Assembly: GCA_903922535.1 (NCBI GenBank)
Contig: CAIXUF010000132.1
Coordinates: forward strand, 1 to 16,732
Length of the DNA stretch: 16,732 nt
Origin: Candidatus Hydrogenedentota bacterium
GTDB lineage: Bacteria; Hydrogenedentota; Hydrogenedentia; Hydrogenedentiales; CAITNO01
Direction of reading: 5' to 3'
Made by a program: the position numbers and the translations under genes. Of the stretch, positions 7,207 to 14,459 are shown piece by piece. The notes beneath the pieces were generated by a model. The model saw nothing but the letters and a program-made list of their open reading frames with translations. It did no database searches and had not been told where the DNA came from. Each line of letters starts with the position of its first letter. Within the stretch, counting starts at the first letter, position 1.

Positions 7207-8168
7207 GAGAACCACTCCTCGTTGGCTTCAAACCATTTCACCGTCCGCGCCACACCTTCCGCGAATGAGGTGGACATGCAGCACTTCAGGTTGTCTGGCA
7301 GATCAGAGTTGTCCGCCACCAGACGGAACGCCTCGTTCTTGCGATAAGAGATCTGCCCGGCGCGGATTTCCACCCGCGACCCCACACTCGAAACGATGAC
7401 CTCAGCGGCTTCCCGGAGGCTGATCGCCCTCCCGGTGCCCAGGTTATAGGTTGAGCATTCCCCCCGCGCAGTCCGGGCGGCGGCAATAAAGGCGTTCGCG
7501 ATGTCCTCCGAATAGCAAAAATCCCGCTCCTGTTCGCCACCAGTCATCAGAACCGGCTCTCCGCGAAGCGATGACACGATAACGCTGGGCACAAATCGCC
7601 CCGGGTGCTCAGCCGGACCGTACGGGCTGAAGATGCGAAGCGCCTCCGTCTCGACACCGGCCAAGTCCCCCGCGTGGGGCACGCACAGCGTGGATGCCGC
7701 CTTGGTCACGCCATACAGGTTAATGGGACTCAGCGCCGTCCTGGTCCCAATGTCATGCTTCACGCGGCGTCCAAAGTCGCGGCCATACTCGAACACGGAC
7801 CCCGCCACGACCACCTTTCCAACACCTGCCTTGCCAGCCGCCATTATCAACCGGTAGGTGCCAAGCACGTTGGCGTTCATCAACTCCTCGAAGCTGTCCG
7901 ATGGATCCCAAACAACACCCCGAGCCGCGAAGTGGAGCGCATAGTCCACCCGGTCCACAGCCCGTTCGATCACGGCAGGATCGGCCATGTCCGCCGCAAT
8001 GTACTCGACCCGGTCCAACAGGTCTTTTATCCTGACGGGCTCGGTCTCCAGGGAAACGGCCCGCACCTCGCAGCCCTGACTTACCAAGGAACGCACTGCT
8101 GCCGCGCCGATGAACCCCCCGGCACCCGTGACCAGAACCCTGTCTCTTGCCGTGATGGTGTTTCGCAC
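7203..8168 (-). CDS. Extended SDR NAD(P)-dependent sugar reductase/epimerase, 321 aa; probable last step to a CDP-3,6-dideoxyhexose
   Basis: An extended short-chain dehydrogenase. The cofactor motif G15-x2-G18-x2-G21 lies in VTGAGGFIG, the catalytic set is Ser124 (AGSVFEYG), Tyr152 and Lys156 (YGVTK), and the sugar-side motif is GGEQERDFCYSEDIA, resembling the GxQxRDF region of paratose/abequose synthases. Following RfbFGH and the reductase, it most likely reduces the 4-keto group of CDP-4-keto-3,6-dideoxyglucose. Which isomer is made (paratose, abequose or other) cannot be settled by eye. No second SDR such as the tyvelose epimerase is in the window. The start is GTG 8168: an in-frame stop lies 3 codons upstream and no other start precedes the Rossmann motif. 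The ribosome-binding site is weak. Confidence 0.85.
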   Translation of the reverse strand: MRNTITARDRVLVTGAGGFIGAAAVRSLVSQGCEVRAVSLETEPVRIKDLLDRVEYIAADMADPAVIERAVDRVDYALHFAARGVVWDPSDSFEELMNANVLGTYRLIMAAGKAGVGKVVVAGSVFEYGRDFGRRVKHDIGTRTALSPINLYGVTKAASTLCVPHAGDLAGVETEALRIFSPYGPAEHPGRFVPSVIVSSLRGEPVLMTGGEQERDFCYSEDIANAFIAAARTARGECSTYNLGTGRAISLREAAEVIVSSVGSRVEIRAGQISYRKNEAFRLVADNSDLPDNLKCCMSTSFAEGVARTVKWFEANEEWFS

Positions 8169-8208
8169 GATTCGTCATATTCTGCACCCAAAGTGCCGTT
8201 GTCGAAGT

Positions 8209-8931
8209 CTAGCCCCAGTCGTCCACCTTGATTTGTGTGTCCAAAACGCCGAAATCGTTTGACAGTTGAGAAGAAAAGAACCGTATCATTTCCGGCGGCC
8301 CGCAAAGATAGAACGTTGTCTTCTTGACATCCCGCAGAACGCCGCACACTTCACCCAAGTTTATCCTGCCATTGATGGCGTTATCCAACGACCCGCTTTC
8401 AACATAGTACTTGACATGAAAACCGGGCAACACCTCAGCGCAATGGTCCGCAAGACGGCGGTAGACAAGCAGACCCGGTTCTCTTGCGCCATAGAACAAC
8501 CACACGTCTCCGGCGACCCCCTGAACCAGGGCATCTTCCATAAAAGCCACAAATGGCGAAACCCCTGTCCCGCCTGCAATGAGGGCGACTTCTCCTTCGG
8601 GTTGACAGTGAACAATGAACTCTCCGTAAGGCGCCTTCATCCAGACTTCCCGGCCCACCTCCAGTTCTTTAAGAATACGGTGGGTGAATTTGCCTTTCCC
8701 GGCAATGGTCAGCCGGATACAATCGCGATTTGTCGCCCCGTTGGCGATGGTAAACACGCGCGACTCAGGCCAGTGGGACGAGGCATCATAGTCGTCCAAC
8801 GCCAAATGGAGGAATTGGCCCGCCTTGTGCCGGGGGCGCTTGTCCAGACAGCGAAACTCGTACGTGAAAACGTCATCGCTGTGCTTGTCAATGCGTGAGA
8901 CTTCCGCGCGGAACTTTATGGGGCTGGCCAT
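8209..8931 (-). CDS. FNR-like flavin oxidoreductase, probable electron donor to RfbH (E3-like), without ferredoxin domain, 240 aa
   Basis: A ferredoxin-NADP reductase-type protein. It has an FAD-binding beta-barrel with R58VFT (residues 58-61), an NAD(P)-binding domain with IAGGTGVSPF at 118-127, and the C-terminal C211GPPEM motif. Its place directly after rfbH (1-nt TGATG overlap) identifies it as the likely CDP-6-deoxy-delta-3,4-glucoseen reductase (E3; AscD/DdhD/RfbI role), which feeds NAD(P)H electrons to RfbH. Characterised E3 proteins are about 330 residues with an N-terminal plant-type [2Fe-2S] ferredoxin module. Here the protein starts directly with the FAD domain and no Cys cluster is present at either end. 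Electrons may pass straight from FAD to the RfbH cluster or through a separate ferredoxin. The assignment to the pathway rests on context. Confidence 0.85.
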   Translation of the reverse strand: MASPIKFRAEVSRIDKHSDDVFTYEFRCLDKRPRHKAGQFLHLALDDYDASSHWPESRVFTIANGATNRDCIRLTIAGKGKFTHRILKELEVGREVWMKAPYGEFIVHCQPEGEVALIAGGTGVSPFVAFMEDALVQGVAGDVWLFYGAREPGLLVYRRLADHCAEVLPGFHVKYYVESGSLDNAINGRINLGEVCGVLRDVKKTTFYLCGPPEMIRFFSSQLSNDFGVLDTQIKVDDWG

Positions 8932-10250
8932 CAGCGCACCCTTTCCCCCATGAATCGCGTGAAAACGTTCACCACATACTCGATGTGTTCGCCGGTCAAC
9001 CCGGGATACACGCCGATGAAGAACGTGTTGTTCATGACAATGTTGGTGTTCTGCAAATCGCCTTCCACGCGAAATTCAACATTCTCATAGGCAGGCTGCC
9101 GCGTGATATTGCCGCAGAAAAGATTGCGCGTCTCGACCTTGGCCTCTTCCAGGTAGGATGTCAGGTCGTTGCGGGTGAACGGCGCGTCTTCCCGCACCGT
9201 GATGACGAACCCAAAATAGCACGGCTCACTGTTGGGGGGGGTGGTGGGAAGAATCAACCAGTCGGAAAACGGTTCAAACGCCCTGGACAGGGTCTCCCAA
9301 TTGCGGCGTCGGGCGGCCACAAACTGGGGCAGTTTCTTCAATTGCGCGGTACCTATGGCCGCCTGAATGTCGGTCACCTTCAGGTTGTAGCCAATATGCG
9401 AGTAGACGTACTTGTGATCGTAGCCAAAAGGAAGGGTCCCAAACTGCTGGTTAAAGCGCTTGCCGCAAGTGTTGTTTTCACCGCCACTGCAATAGCAATC
9501 GCGACCCCAGTCGCGGAAAGACCGCGCTATGCGGGCCAACTCCTCGTTGTCTGTCAAAACGGCCCCCCCCTCGCCCATCGTTATCTGGTGCGCCGGGTAG
9601 AACGACAAGGTGGCGAGATCGCCGAACGTGCCCAATTGCCGGCCGTTGAACATGGATCCCAGCGCGTCGCAGCAGTCCTCCACCAGCCAGAGACCATGTC
9701 TATCACAGAGATCGCGCACTCCCTCCACGTCGAATGGAACGCCCATGGTGTGGGCTGTCATCACCGCCTTGGTGCGAGATGTCACAGCCGCTGCAATGGC
9801 CTCGACTGTGGGTCCGTATGTCCCCAACTCCACATCAACAAAAACAGGAACTGCGCAATTCTGAATTATGGGATTCACGGTTGTTGGGAAGCCTGCGGCG
9901 GCTGTAATGACCTCATCGCCCGGACGAATGCGCCGCTCTCCCAGCATGGGGGATGTCAGCGCGCTGAGGGCAACAAGATTCGCCGACGAGCCCGAATTCA
10001 CCAGAAAAGCCGAATCGATGTTGAACAGATCAGCCAGATTCGCTTCCATCTCTTCGGAAAAGCGCCCGGCGGTCAGCCAGAAATCCAGACTCGCCTCAAC
10101 AGCGTTGACCAGTTCCTCAGCGTCAAAGACCCGCCCGGCATAGCGAACAATTGTTTCACCCGGCACAAATTCTTGCGTTGAAAAAGCCTCGGGATGGTAT
10201 TCCCTGACAAGCTTGAGTATGTCCTCTTTTTTCTTCTTCACCGGGTTCAT
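8931..10250 (-). CDS. rfbH: CDP-4-keto-6-deoxy-D-glucose 3-dehydrase (E1), 439 aa
   Basis: A PMP-dependent dehydrase of the aminotransferase (DegT/DnrJ/EryC1) fold that removes the C3 hydroxyl of CDP-4-keto-6-deoxyglucose. Two diagnostic features are visible. The PLP-binding Lys is replaced by His221 in FYPAHQITMGEGG, so the enzyme is not an aminotransferase. The [2Fe-2S] ligands fit the E1 pattern exactly: C194-x57-C252-x-C254-x7-C262. Length (439 aa) agrees with known RfbH/AscC proteins (about 437). ATG 10250 follows GGAG at a suitable distance, 75 nt after the rfbG stop. Two eight-base homopolymer tracts lie in the gene (9234-9241 and 9563-9570); one encodes the GEGGAV next to His221. The stop overlaps the reductase start as TGATG. 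Confidence 0.96.
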   Translation of the reverse strand: MNPVKKKKEDILKLVREYHPEAFSTQEFVPGETIVRYAGRVFDAEELVNAVEASLDFWLTAGRFSEEMEANLADLFNIDSAFLVNSGSSANLVALSALTSPMLGERRIRPGDEVITAAAGFPTTVNPIIQNCAVPVFVDVELGTYGPTVEAIAAAVTSRTKAVMTAHTMGVPFDVEGVRDLCDRHGLWLVEDCCDALGSMFNGRQLGTFGDLATLSFYPAHQITMGEGGAVLTDNEELARIARSFRDWGRDCYCSGGENNTCGKRFNQQFGTLPFGYDHKYVYSHIGYNLKVTDIQAAIGTAQLKKLPQFVAARRRNWETLSRAFEPFSDWLILPTTPPNSEPCYFGFVITVREDAPFTRNDLTSYLEEAKVETRNLFCGNITRQPAYENVEFRVEGDLQNTNIVMNNTFFIGVYPGLTGEHIEYVVNVFTRFMGERVR

Positions 10251-10325
10251 CTGGTCTCCATTTCATCTGCCGCGCCGGTACTTGGTTGTATGGGTTCACG
10301 GGAGCATTCTTGACCGGCGAGTCCT

Positions 10326-11384
10326 TCACTCCGCACTTGCCGTGTATTCGGCGATCTGATTGAGGGACAGGTCATGCATGTCCTTGCCCTGGCGCCAGGC
10401 AGCGTGCCATTCGAGGGTCTTGTCAAGCGCGGTTTCCAGTCGCCAATGCGGTTTCCATCCCAAAAGGGTGCGGGCCTTGCTGCTGTCGAGTTTGAGATAA
10501 TGGGCCTCATGGGGCTGGGGTTTCTGTTCATGCTCCCAGGTTGCGCCGGGAGTCGCCGCAACGAGGCGTTCGACGATCCAGCGCACGGGACGGGCGTCTT
10601 CATCAACAGGGCCGAAATTCCATGCTTCCGCATAGGCAGAGCCTTCGACATACAGGCGCTCCGCCAGTCTCAAGTAGCCTGAAAGCGGCTCCAAGACATG
10701 CTGCCACGGCCGAATGGCCTGGGGCGAGCGAATCCGCAGTGTTTCACCCCGGTCAAGGGCATGCAGGAAGTCGGGGATCAGGCGGTCCGCTGCCCAGTCA
10801 CCGCCGCCTATGACGTTTCCTGCGCGGGCTGTTGCCACCGCCACCCCTCTTTGCTCCAGATAGGAGCATCGCCAGGCACTTGTGAGAATCTCGACACAGG
10901 CTTTGCTGCTGGAATATGGGTCGTGCCCCCCCATGGGTTCGTTCTCCCGGTAAGCCCAAACCCACTCCCGATTCTCGTAGCATTTGTCGGTGGTGACGAT
11001 CACGACCGCACGCACGCCGGGGGTGGTGCGGACCGCCTCCAGCAAGTTTATGGCTCCCATGACGTTGACGGCATAGGTTTCCACCGGCGCCGCATATGAG
11101 TGGCGAACAAGCGGTTGGGCGGCCAGGTGAATGACGATTTCTGGGTCGGCGGCCTGCATGGCTTCACCCAAAATGGTGGCGTCGCAGATGTCGGCCACGA
11201 TGCTGCGGGCCATGCCGTCTTTCACACGGGCGGCGGTGAATAGATTTGGTTCTGTGGGCGGATTGAGGGCATACCCATGCACTTCAGCACCCAAACTTTG
11301 CAGCCACAGCGCCAACCAACCACCTTTGAAGCCCGTGTGGCCGGTTAGAAGAACGCGTTTGCCCCGCCAGAATTCCTGGTTCAT
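10326..11384 (-). CDS. rfbG: CDP-glucose 4,6-dehydratase, 352 aa
   Basis: An extended SDR that converts CDP-glucose to CDP-4-keto-6-deoxyglucose, the second step of the dideoxyhexose pathway. It shows the family's Rossmann motif TGHTGFKGGWL (14-24), where the FKG form is characteristic of RfbG. HLAAQPLVRHSYAAP follows at 86-100, VTTDKCYENREW at 130-141 (Asp133 and neighbours at the dehydration site), and YSSSK at 157-161 supplies the catalytic Tyr157 and Lys161. The length matches the family (about 355-360). ATG 11384 is taken because it forms a TAATG 1-nt overlap with the rfbF stop; a GTG 15 nt further upstream would add five residues. GGAAAG lies upstream. A seven-base C tract occurs at 10926-10932. 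Confidence 0.95.
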   Translation of the reverse strand: MNQEFWRGKRVLLTGHTGFKGGWLALWLQSLGAEVHGYALNPPTEPNLFTAARVKDGMARSIVADICDATILGEAMQAADPEIVIHLAAQPLVRHSYAAPVETYAVNVMGAINLLEAVRTTPGVRAVVIVTTDKCYENREWVWAYRENEPMGGHDPYSSSKACVEILTSAWRCSYLEQRGVAVATARAGNVIGGGDWAADRLIPDFLHALDRGETLRIRSPQAIRPWQHVLEPLSGYLRLAERLYVEGSAYAEAWNFGPVDEDARPVRWIVERLVAATPGATWEHEQKPQPHEAHYLKLDSSKARTLLGWKPHWRLETALDKTLEWHAAWRQGKDMHDLSLNQIAEYTASAE

Positions 11385-12154
11385 TACCAGACTTTCCACG
11401 GGGCGCGACCCGTTTGCCAGTGTTCCTCGAGTTGGTTCTTGTCACGGATGGTGTCCATCGGCTGAAAAAAGCCGGGATGCTGATATGCCATCAACTGCCC
11501 TTGCCGCGCCAGTTCCTCCATCGGCTGCCTCTCGAAAGAAATCTCGTCCCCCGCTATCAGGTCAAGCACTTCGGGCTCCAGGACGAAGAACCCGCCATTG
11601 ATCCATCCCTCACCGGATTGAGGCTTCTCCGTGAATCTCGTGACCCGTCCATCTCCTTCTATTTCCAAACCGCCAAATCTGGCTGGCGGACGCACTGCGG
11701 TCAGTGTTGCGAGTTTGCCATGTGACCTATGGAAAGCAAGCAGCTCTGTTATGCAAATGTCAGCCACGCCGTCACCGTACGTGGCCATAAATGTCTCGTT
11801 CCCAATCCACGGCTTCAGACGTTTCAGGCGGCCGCCTGTCATGGTGCTCTGCCCGGTGTCCACAAGCTCTATCTTCCAATTCGGCTGTTTCCCTTGATGG
11901 ACATGGGTCTTCCCGTCCACGAGGTCCACCGTCAGGTCATTGTTGTTCGCGTAGAAATCGAGAAAGTATTCCTTTATGGCCTCGCCCTTGTACCCCAAGG
12001 CCAAGGTGAACTCGTTGAACCCGAACGCCGAGTAGATATTCAGTATGTGCCATAGGATGGGTTTGCCGCCGACTTCCACCAACGGCTTCGGCCGAACCGT
12101 TGTTTCCTCCTGCAAACGACTGCCGACGCCCCCCGCTAGTATTGCCACTTTCAT
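11384..12154 (-). CDS. rfbF: Glucose-1-phosphate cytidylyltransferase, 256 aa
   Basis: The first committed enzyme: CTP plus alpha-D-glucose-1-phosphate gives CDP-glucose and pyrophosphate. The nucleotidyltransferase signature LAGGVGSRLQEET (6-18) is followed by RPKPLVEVGGKP (Lys23), the TMTGGRLKR segment (104-112) and ATYGDGVAD (124-132), the sugar-phosphate/metal site seen in RfbF. Length equals that of characterised homologues (257). ATG 12154 has GAGAGG upstream. It is the first gene after an ~830-nt region without an intact gene and opens the tightly packed run rfbF-rfbG-rfbH-reductase-SDR-GT2-GT-C. A candidate promoter stands about 50 nt upstream of the start codon. Confidence 0.96.
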   Translation of the reverse strand: MKVAILAGGVGSRLQEETTVRPKPLVEVGGKPILWHILNIYSAFGFNEFTLALGYKGEAIKEYFLDFYANNNDLTVDLVDGKTHVHQGKQPNWKIELVDTGQSTMTGGRLKRLKPWIGNETFMATYGDGVADICITELLAFHRSHGKLATLTAVRPPARFGGLEIEGDGRVTRFTEKPQSGEGWINGGFFVLEPEVLDLIAGDEISFERQPMEELARQGQLMAYQHPGFFQPMDTIRDKNQLEEHWQTGRAPWKVW

Positions 12155-12792
12155 GACTTAGCCTCTCTATAATCTGTTCCGAATCTGCACCGGATCCAGT
12201 GCTATGATACCTTCTGGATGGGTGGGAATCCAATTCTTCTTGGCACCCGGTCGTGGCGCAATAATCCACGCACAACGTTTTGAAATGCCGACCGGGAGAC
12301 GGCGGACAGGCGCAGAAAGGCAACCGGGGCCTCTTGAGCGTGCTGTGGACGGAGACCAAGGAAACACGCGCCCCGCCGCGCTCGCGCAGCTCCGCCGGGG
12401 GGAGATCTTGAAAAGTGTTCTGTCTGAAACTGCCCTTTTCTGGGCGTGTTCAGCGTTGTGTCTAAACAATGACGTGTTGCATTGATAATTCGGAGATCTC
12501 GTGTGCTCTTGCGCATCATCCCTCGACAGCAACAGCCTGTTTCCAACTGCCATTATTGGGTTGATGGCATGCCATTGCCGATGGAACCCCGGCCAGCCGG
12601 CAGGGTCACAGCGCGGATCGTTGCAGCCCTCCAAGATTTCCGGAATGTCCTTGCGTCGTTCTTCGGTCGGGATGGCCGGTCTGCGGTCGTCGATGACGGG
12701 CAAATCGAGCTTGGCATGGGCGGCGGGGATCTTGTGATGGTGGCCGTGTCCCTTGCCATGAACCGCCCGTCAAACAGCCTGGGAACGCCGGC
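12155..12792. other. 638-nt region with no recognisable gene
   Basis: Between rfbF and the glycosyltransferase remnant. Open frames exist on both strands (for example 12703-12167 on the minus strand and 12482-12796 on the plus strand), but their translations are rich in Arg, Pro, Ser and Cys, show no motif I recognise and lack good ribosome-binding sites. I see no terminal inverted repeats, transposase motif, tRNA or rRNA. A weak hairpin (GCCC, AGAAAA loop, GGGC) occurs near 12435. The stretch may be decayed coding sequence left by gene loss; nothing proves this. Confidence 0.5.
12204..12233 (-). promoter_or_regulatory. Candidate sigma-70-like promoter upstream of rfbF
   Basis: On the minus strand TTGGAT (12233-12228) and TATCAT (12209-12204) are separated by 18 nt. 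The -10 matches consensus at five of six positions, the -35 only at three. Transcription would begin near 12197, giving a leader of about 43 nt before rfbF. It is the best candidate in the gap, but such matches arise by chance. Confidence 0.2.
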
Positions 12793-12908
12793 CTAAAAGG
12801 GTCCGCAAATCACGGACACCTCATTGCCCAATTCGCGCAGTGTGTCAATGACGATCAATACGGGCGAAACCCTTCCAGCGTCGGCTTGCAGACAACCACC
12901 ATTTTCAT
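12793..12908 (-). pseudogene. Glycosyltransferase N-terminal remnant, frameshifted
   Basis: Starting at ATG 12908 the minus strand reads MKMVVVCKPTLEGF. After loss of one base near 12855 it continues in another frame as VLIVIDTLRELGNEVSVICG, and then meets a TAG at 12795-12793. The intact GT4 at 4418 reads MKVVVVCKSTLEGFPPVL followed by TVINILRKLGNEVSVICG, so this is a close paralogue cut off after about 37 codons and out of frame. The ribosome-binding stretch GCTGAAAGGGA is conserved as well. Many substitutions are conservative or silent, which indicates the copy diverged as a functional gene before it broke. No further part of the gene is visible downstream. Confidence 0.88.
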
Positions 12909-12925
12909 ACTCGCTCCCTTTCAGC
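12803..12925 (-). repeat. Direct repeat, right copy (remnant side)
   Basis: Partner of 4312-4435 in the same orientation, with about 84 % identity and one single-base gap, which produces the frameshift. It lies between the polymerase/ligase gene and rfbF, while the partner lies just beyond the GT-C gene, so the seven-gene dideoxyhexose/GT block is enclosed. From 12926 to the polymerase stop at 12985 I see nothing recognisable. Confidence 0.85.
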
Positions 12926-12984
12926 ACCGGCGTCTGCGTCAGGGGCCTAATCGCCCGGCACCGACGTCCGCCGCCGTTCTTGCG

Positions 12985-14262
12985 TCACTTGCGCACCAGC
13001 AGTTCAAGTTCATCCGGCTCCACGCGTTCGTCTTCGTATTTCTTGAAGGCGGGATAGATGAACACGGCAAGACAGGGGAAGGAAATTGCCATCCGTGTCA
13101 TGTCGTTGACAAATCCCACAAGAAGAACGCAGGCTATGGCAACCATGGCATAAAAATAGAGCCCCTTCCCCGTTTCCGAAACCACCGCGCGGTATTGGCG
13201 CCAGCTCACAAGAAGAAGGCCCAGCGTCGCGCCCAGAATGCCCAGCGAAAGCGGAATCCCCACACGCACAGGCCACGCAAAGTACATATTGTGCCCATAC
13301 AGGGGCATATCTGAGGTCCTTAGCGTCATCTGATTAATCACTTCCCACCCGTAACCAAACCACGGATACTCGGCTATAATGCCCCGTGAAATCTCATTTT
13401 CTTCCTGTCTGGCCGCATATGACTCACCGACTTCGTAACCGCCCACCCCTCCCGGCCTTTCTTCGACCACGTTGTAGAAACGGTCCATGACTTCGTTGAA
13501 AACATCCGGTGTGTAGTCGGCGGCAATAAAGACGGTTAACAATGATGCAAAGAGCGGCACAATCAACAATATCGAATACTCCCGCACACGCCAAGCCCTT
13601 GCCAACCCAATGAGTGTGATAAGGGCGGAAACCGCAATGAGCACGCGGAACTGCGCTGACATAAGCAGCACCCAGGAGAATGCGAGTGTCGCCAGCGCCA
13701 GTATTTTGTCCATCTTATTGGATGACACCGTCGGAAGAATGAATGCGACAAGGAGCCCCCACATTCCCTGATTCGAATCGAACAGCCCCGTGGTCCGGCT
13801 GGTTTCAAAACGGGCCGCTTCGTCCAGGCGAAAAGACGGTACGCCTATCAGGCCAAATCTGAACAGTAGCGCACCTATGCCACAGCCTATCGCGGTCAGC
13901 GCTATTGTTCGATAGAGGCCCATGGTGGGCGACTCCAGGTTGGCGTGCGCCATAATATACAGGAAGCCGATGCAACTCAACACGGGAACAAACACGGCCT
14001 GCTGTGTCCCGACAAAGTCTCTTGTGGAACTCGCCACGACGGTCGCAAGGAACGCGAGAACCAACAGGTCCCCCCCGGACAAGCCTATCCTGTGTCTGTA
14101 GCGCGACCTGAGAGTCCAGAAAAAGGCGATCCCCACTATCGCCAATGTCACAACTCGAATCGGATTGAATCCTGTTGAAGCCATGGTGATGCGGGGGAAG
14201 AATATGGCGAATGGACCCATTATGATGTACAGGTGCAGCAGGACTATCGCGAATCGTTTCAT
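12985..14262 (-). CDS. O-antigen polymerase/ligase-like membrane protein (Wzy/WaaL superfamily), 425 aa
   Basis: A polytopic inner-membrane protein with about eleven hydrophobic segments and one long periplasmic loop (about residues 270-350). The loop contains EISRGIIAEYPWFGYGWEVINQM and then GHNMYFAWPVRVGIP, which matches the layout of Wzy_C/O-antigen ligase domains, including the His-x-x-(Y/F) before a membrane helix. Expected roles are polymerising repeat units or joining the glycan to lipid A-core; the sequence alone does not separate Wzy from WaaL. Beside a flippase, Wzy is the more likely role. ATG 14262 is chosen because the hydrophobic segment begins directly after it (MKRFAIVLLHLYIIMG). 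The frame stays open upstream, but that part is low in complexity and hydrophilic. The ribosome-binding site is weak (G-run about 9-14 nt upstream). Confidence 0.8.
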   Translation of the reverse strand: MKRFAIVLLHLYIIMGPFAIFFPRITMASTGFNPIRVVTLAIVGIAFFWTLRSRYRHRIGLSGGDLLVLAFLATVVASSTRDFVGTQQAVFVPVLSCIGFLYIMAHANLESPTMGLYRTIALTAIGCGIGALLFRFGLIGVPSFRLDEAARFETSRTTGLFDSNQGMWGLLVAFILPTVSSNKMDKILALATLAFSWVLLMSAQFRVLIAVSALITLIGLARAWRVREYSILLIVPLFASLLTVFIAADYTPDVFNEVMDRFYNVVEERPGGVGGYEVGESYAARQEENEISRGIIAEYPWFGYGWEVINQMTLRTSDMPLYGHNMYFAWPVRVGIPLSLGILGATLGLLLVSWRQYRAVVSETGKGLYFYAMVAIACVLLVGFVNDMTRMAISFPCLAVFIYPAFKKYEDERVEPDELELLVRK

Positions 14263-14459
14263 TAACGCCGCGCCCCCCTGAGTGCCTGGTTGACATGTTT
14301 GCGAACCGGCCGGGATAAGCGCGTTGGTTCCAGCCCCATGCCATTGCTGTTCCGCCCCGCTGGAATTCGCGCCTGCTTCACTTTGTCCATGTCCCGGCCT
14401 TTGCATTCCCGTTGTCGTTGCGGTGACAAACCGCAAACATCGCCGAATTCCCTGGCATG
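14263..14459 (-). other. 197-nt spacer, no convincing gene
   Basis: Between the methyltransferase stop and the polymerase/ligase start. A 26-codon frame at 14458-14378 begins 10 nt after AGGAGG, but that AGGAGG belongs to the last codons of the methyltransferase and the peptide has no recognisable character. The frame upstream of the polymerase start is open and would add a Gly/Ala/Gln-rich extension, which I reject. No terminator or promoter stands out. Confidence 0.4.

Noticed and set aside
8457..8464. GGCGGTAG, the core of the ops/JUMPstart element used by RfaH
   Set aside because: It is on the plus strand inside the reductase coding sequence, opposite to transcription and not in a leader, so it is most likely chance.
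8895..10181. A 428-codon open frame on the plus strand
   Set aside because: It lies opposite rfbH and part of the reductase gene, shows no family motif, and the minus-strand reading has complete diagnostic residues.
11385..11399. Upstream GTG start for rfbG
   Set aside because: Five extra residues before the canonical N-terminus; ATG 11384 makes a tidy TAATG junction with rfbF.
12167..12703. A 178-codon minus-strand open frame
   Set aside because: No recognisable motif, biased composition typical of a shadow frame and no ribosome-binding site. It is kept only as part of the unexplained region.
12155..12984. Insertion sequence or transposon at the cassette boundary
   Set aside because: No transposase motif, terminal inverted repeats or target-site duplication could be seen; the only repeat is the GT gene fragment.
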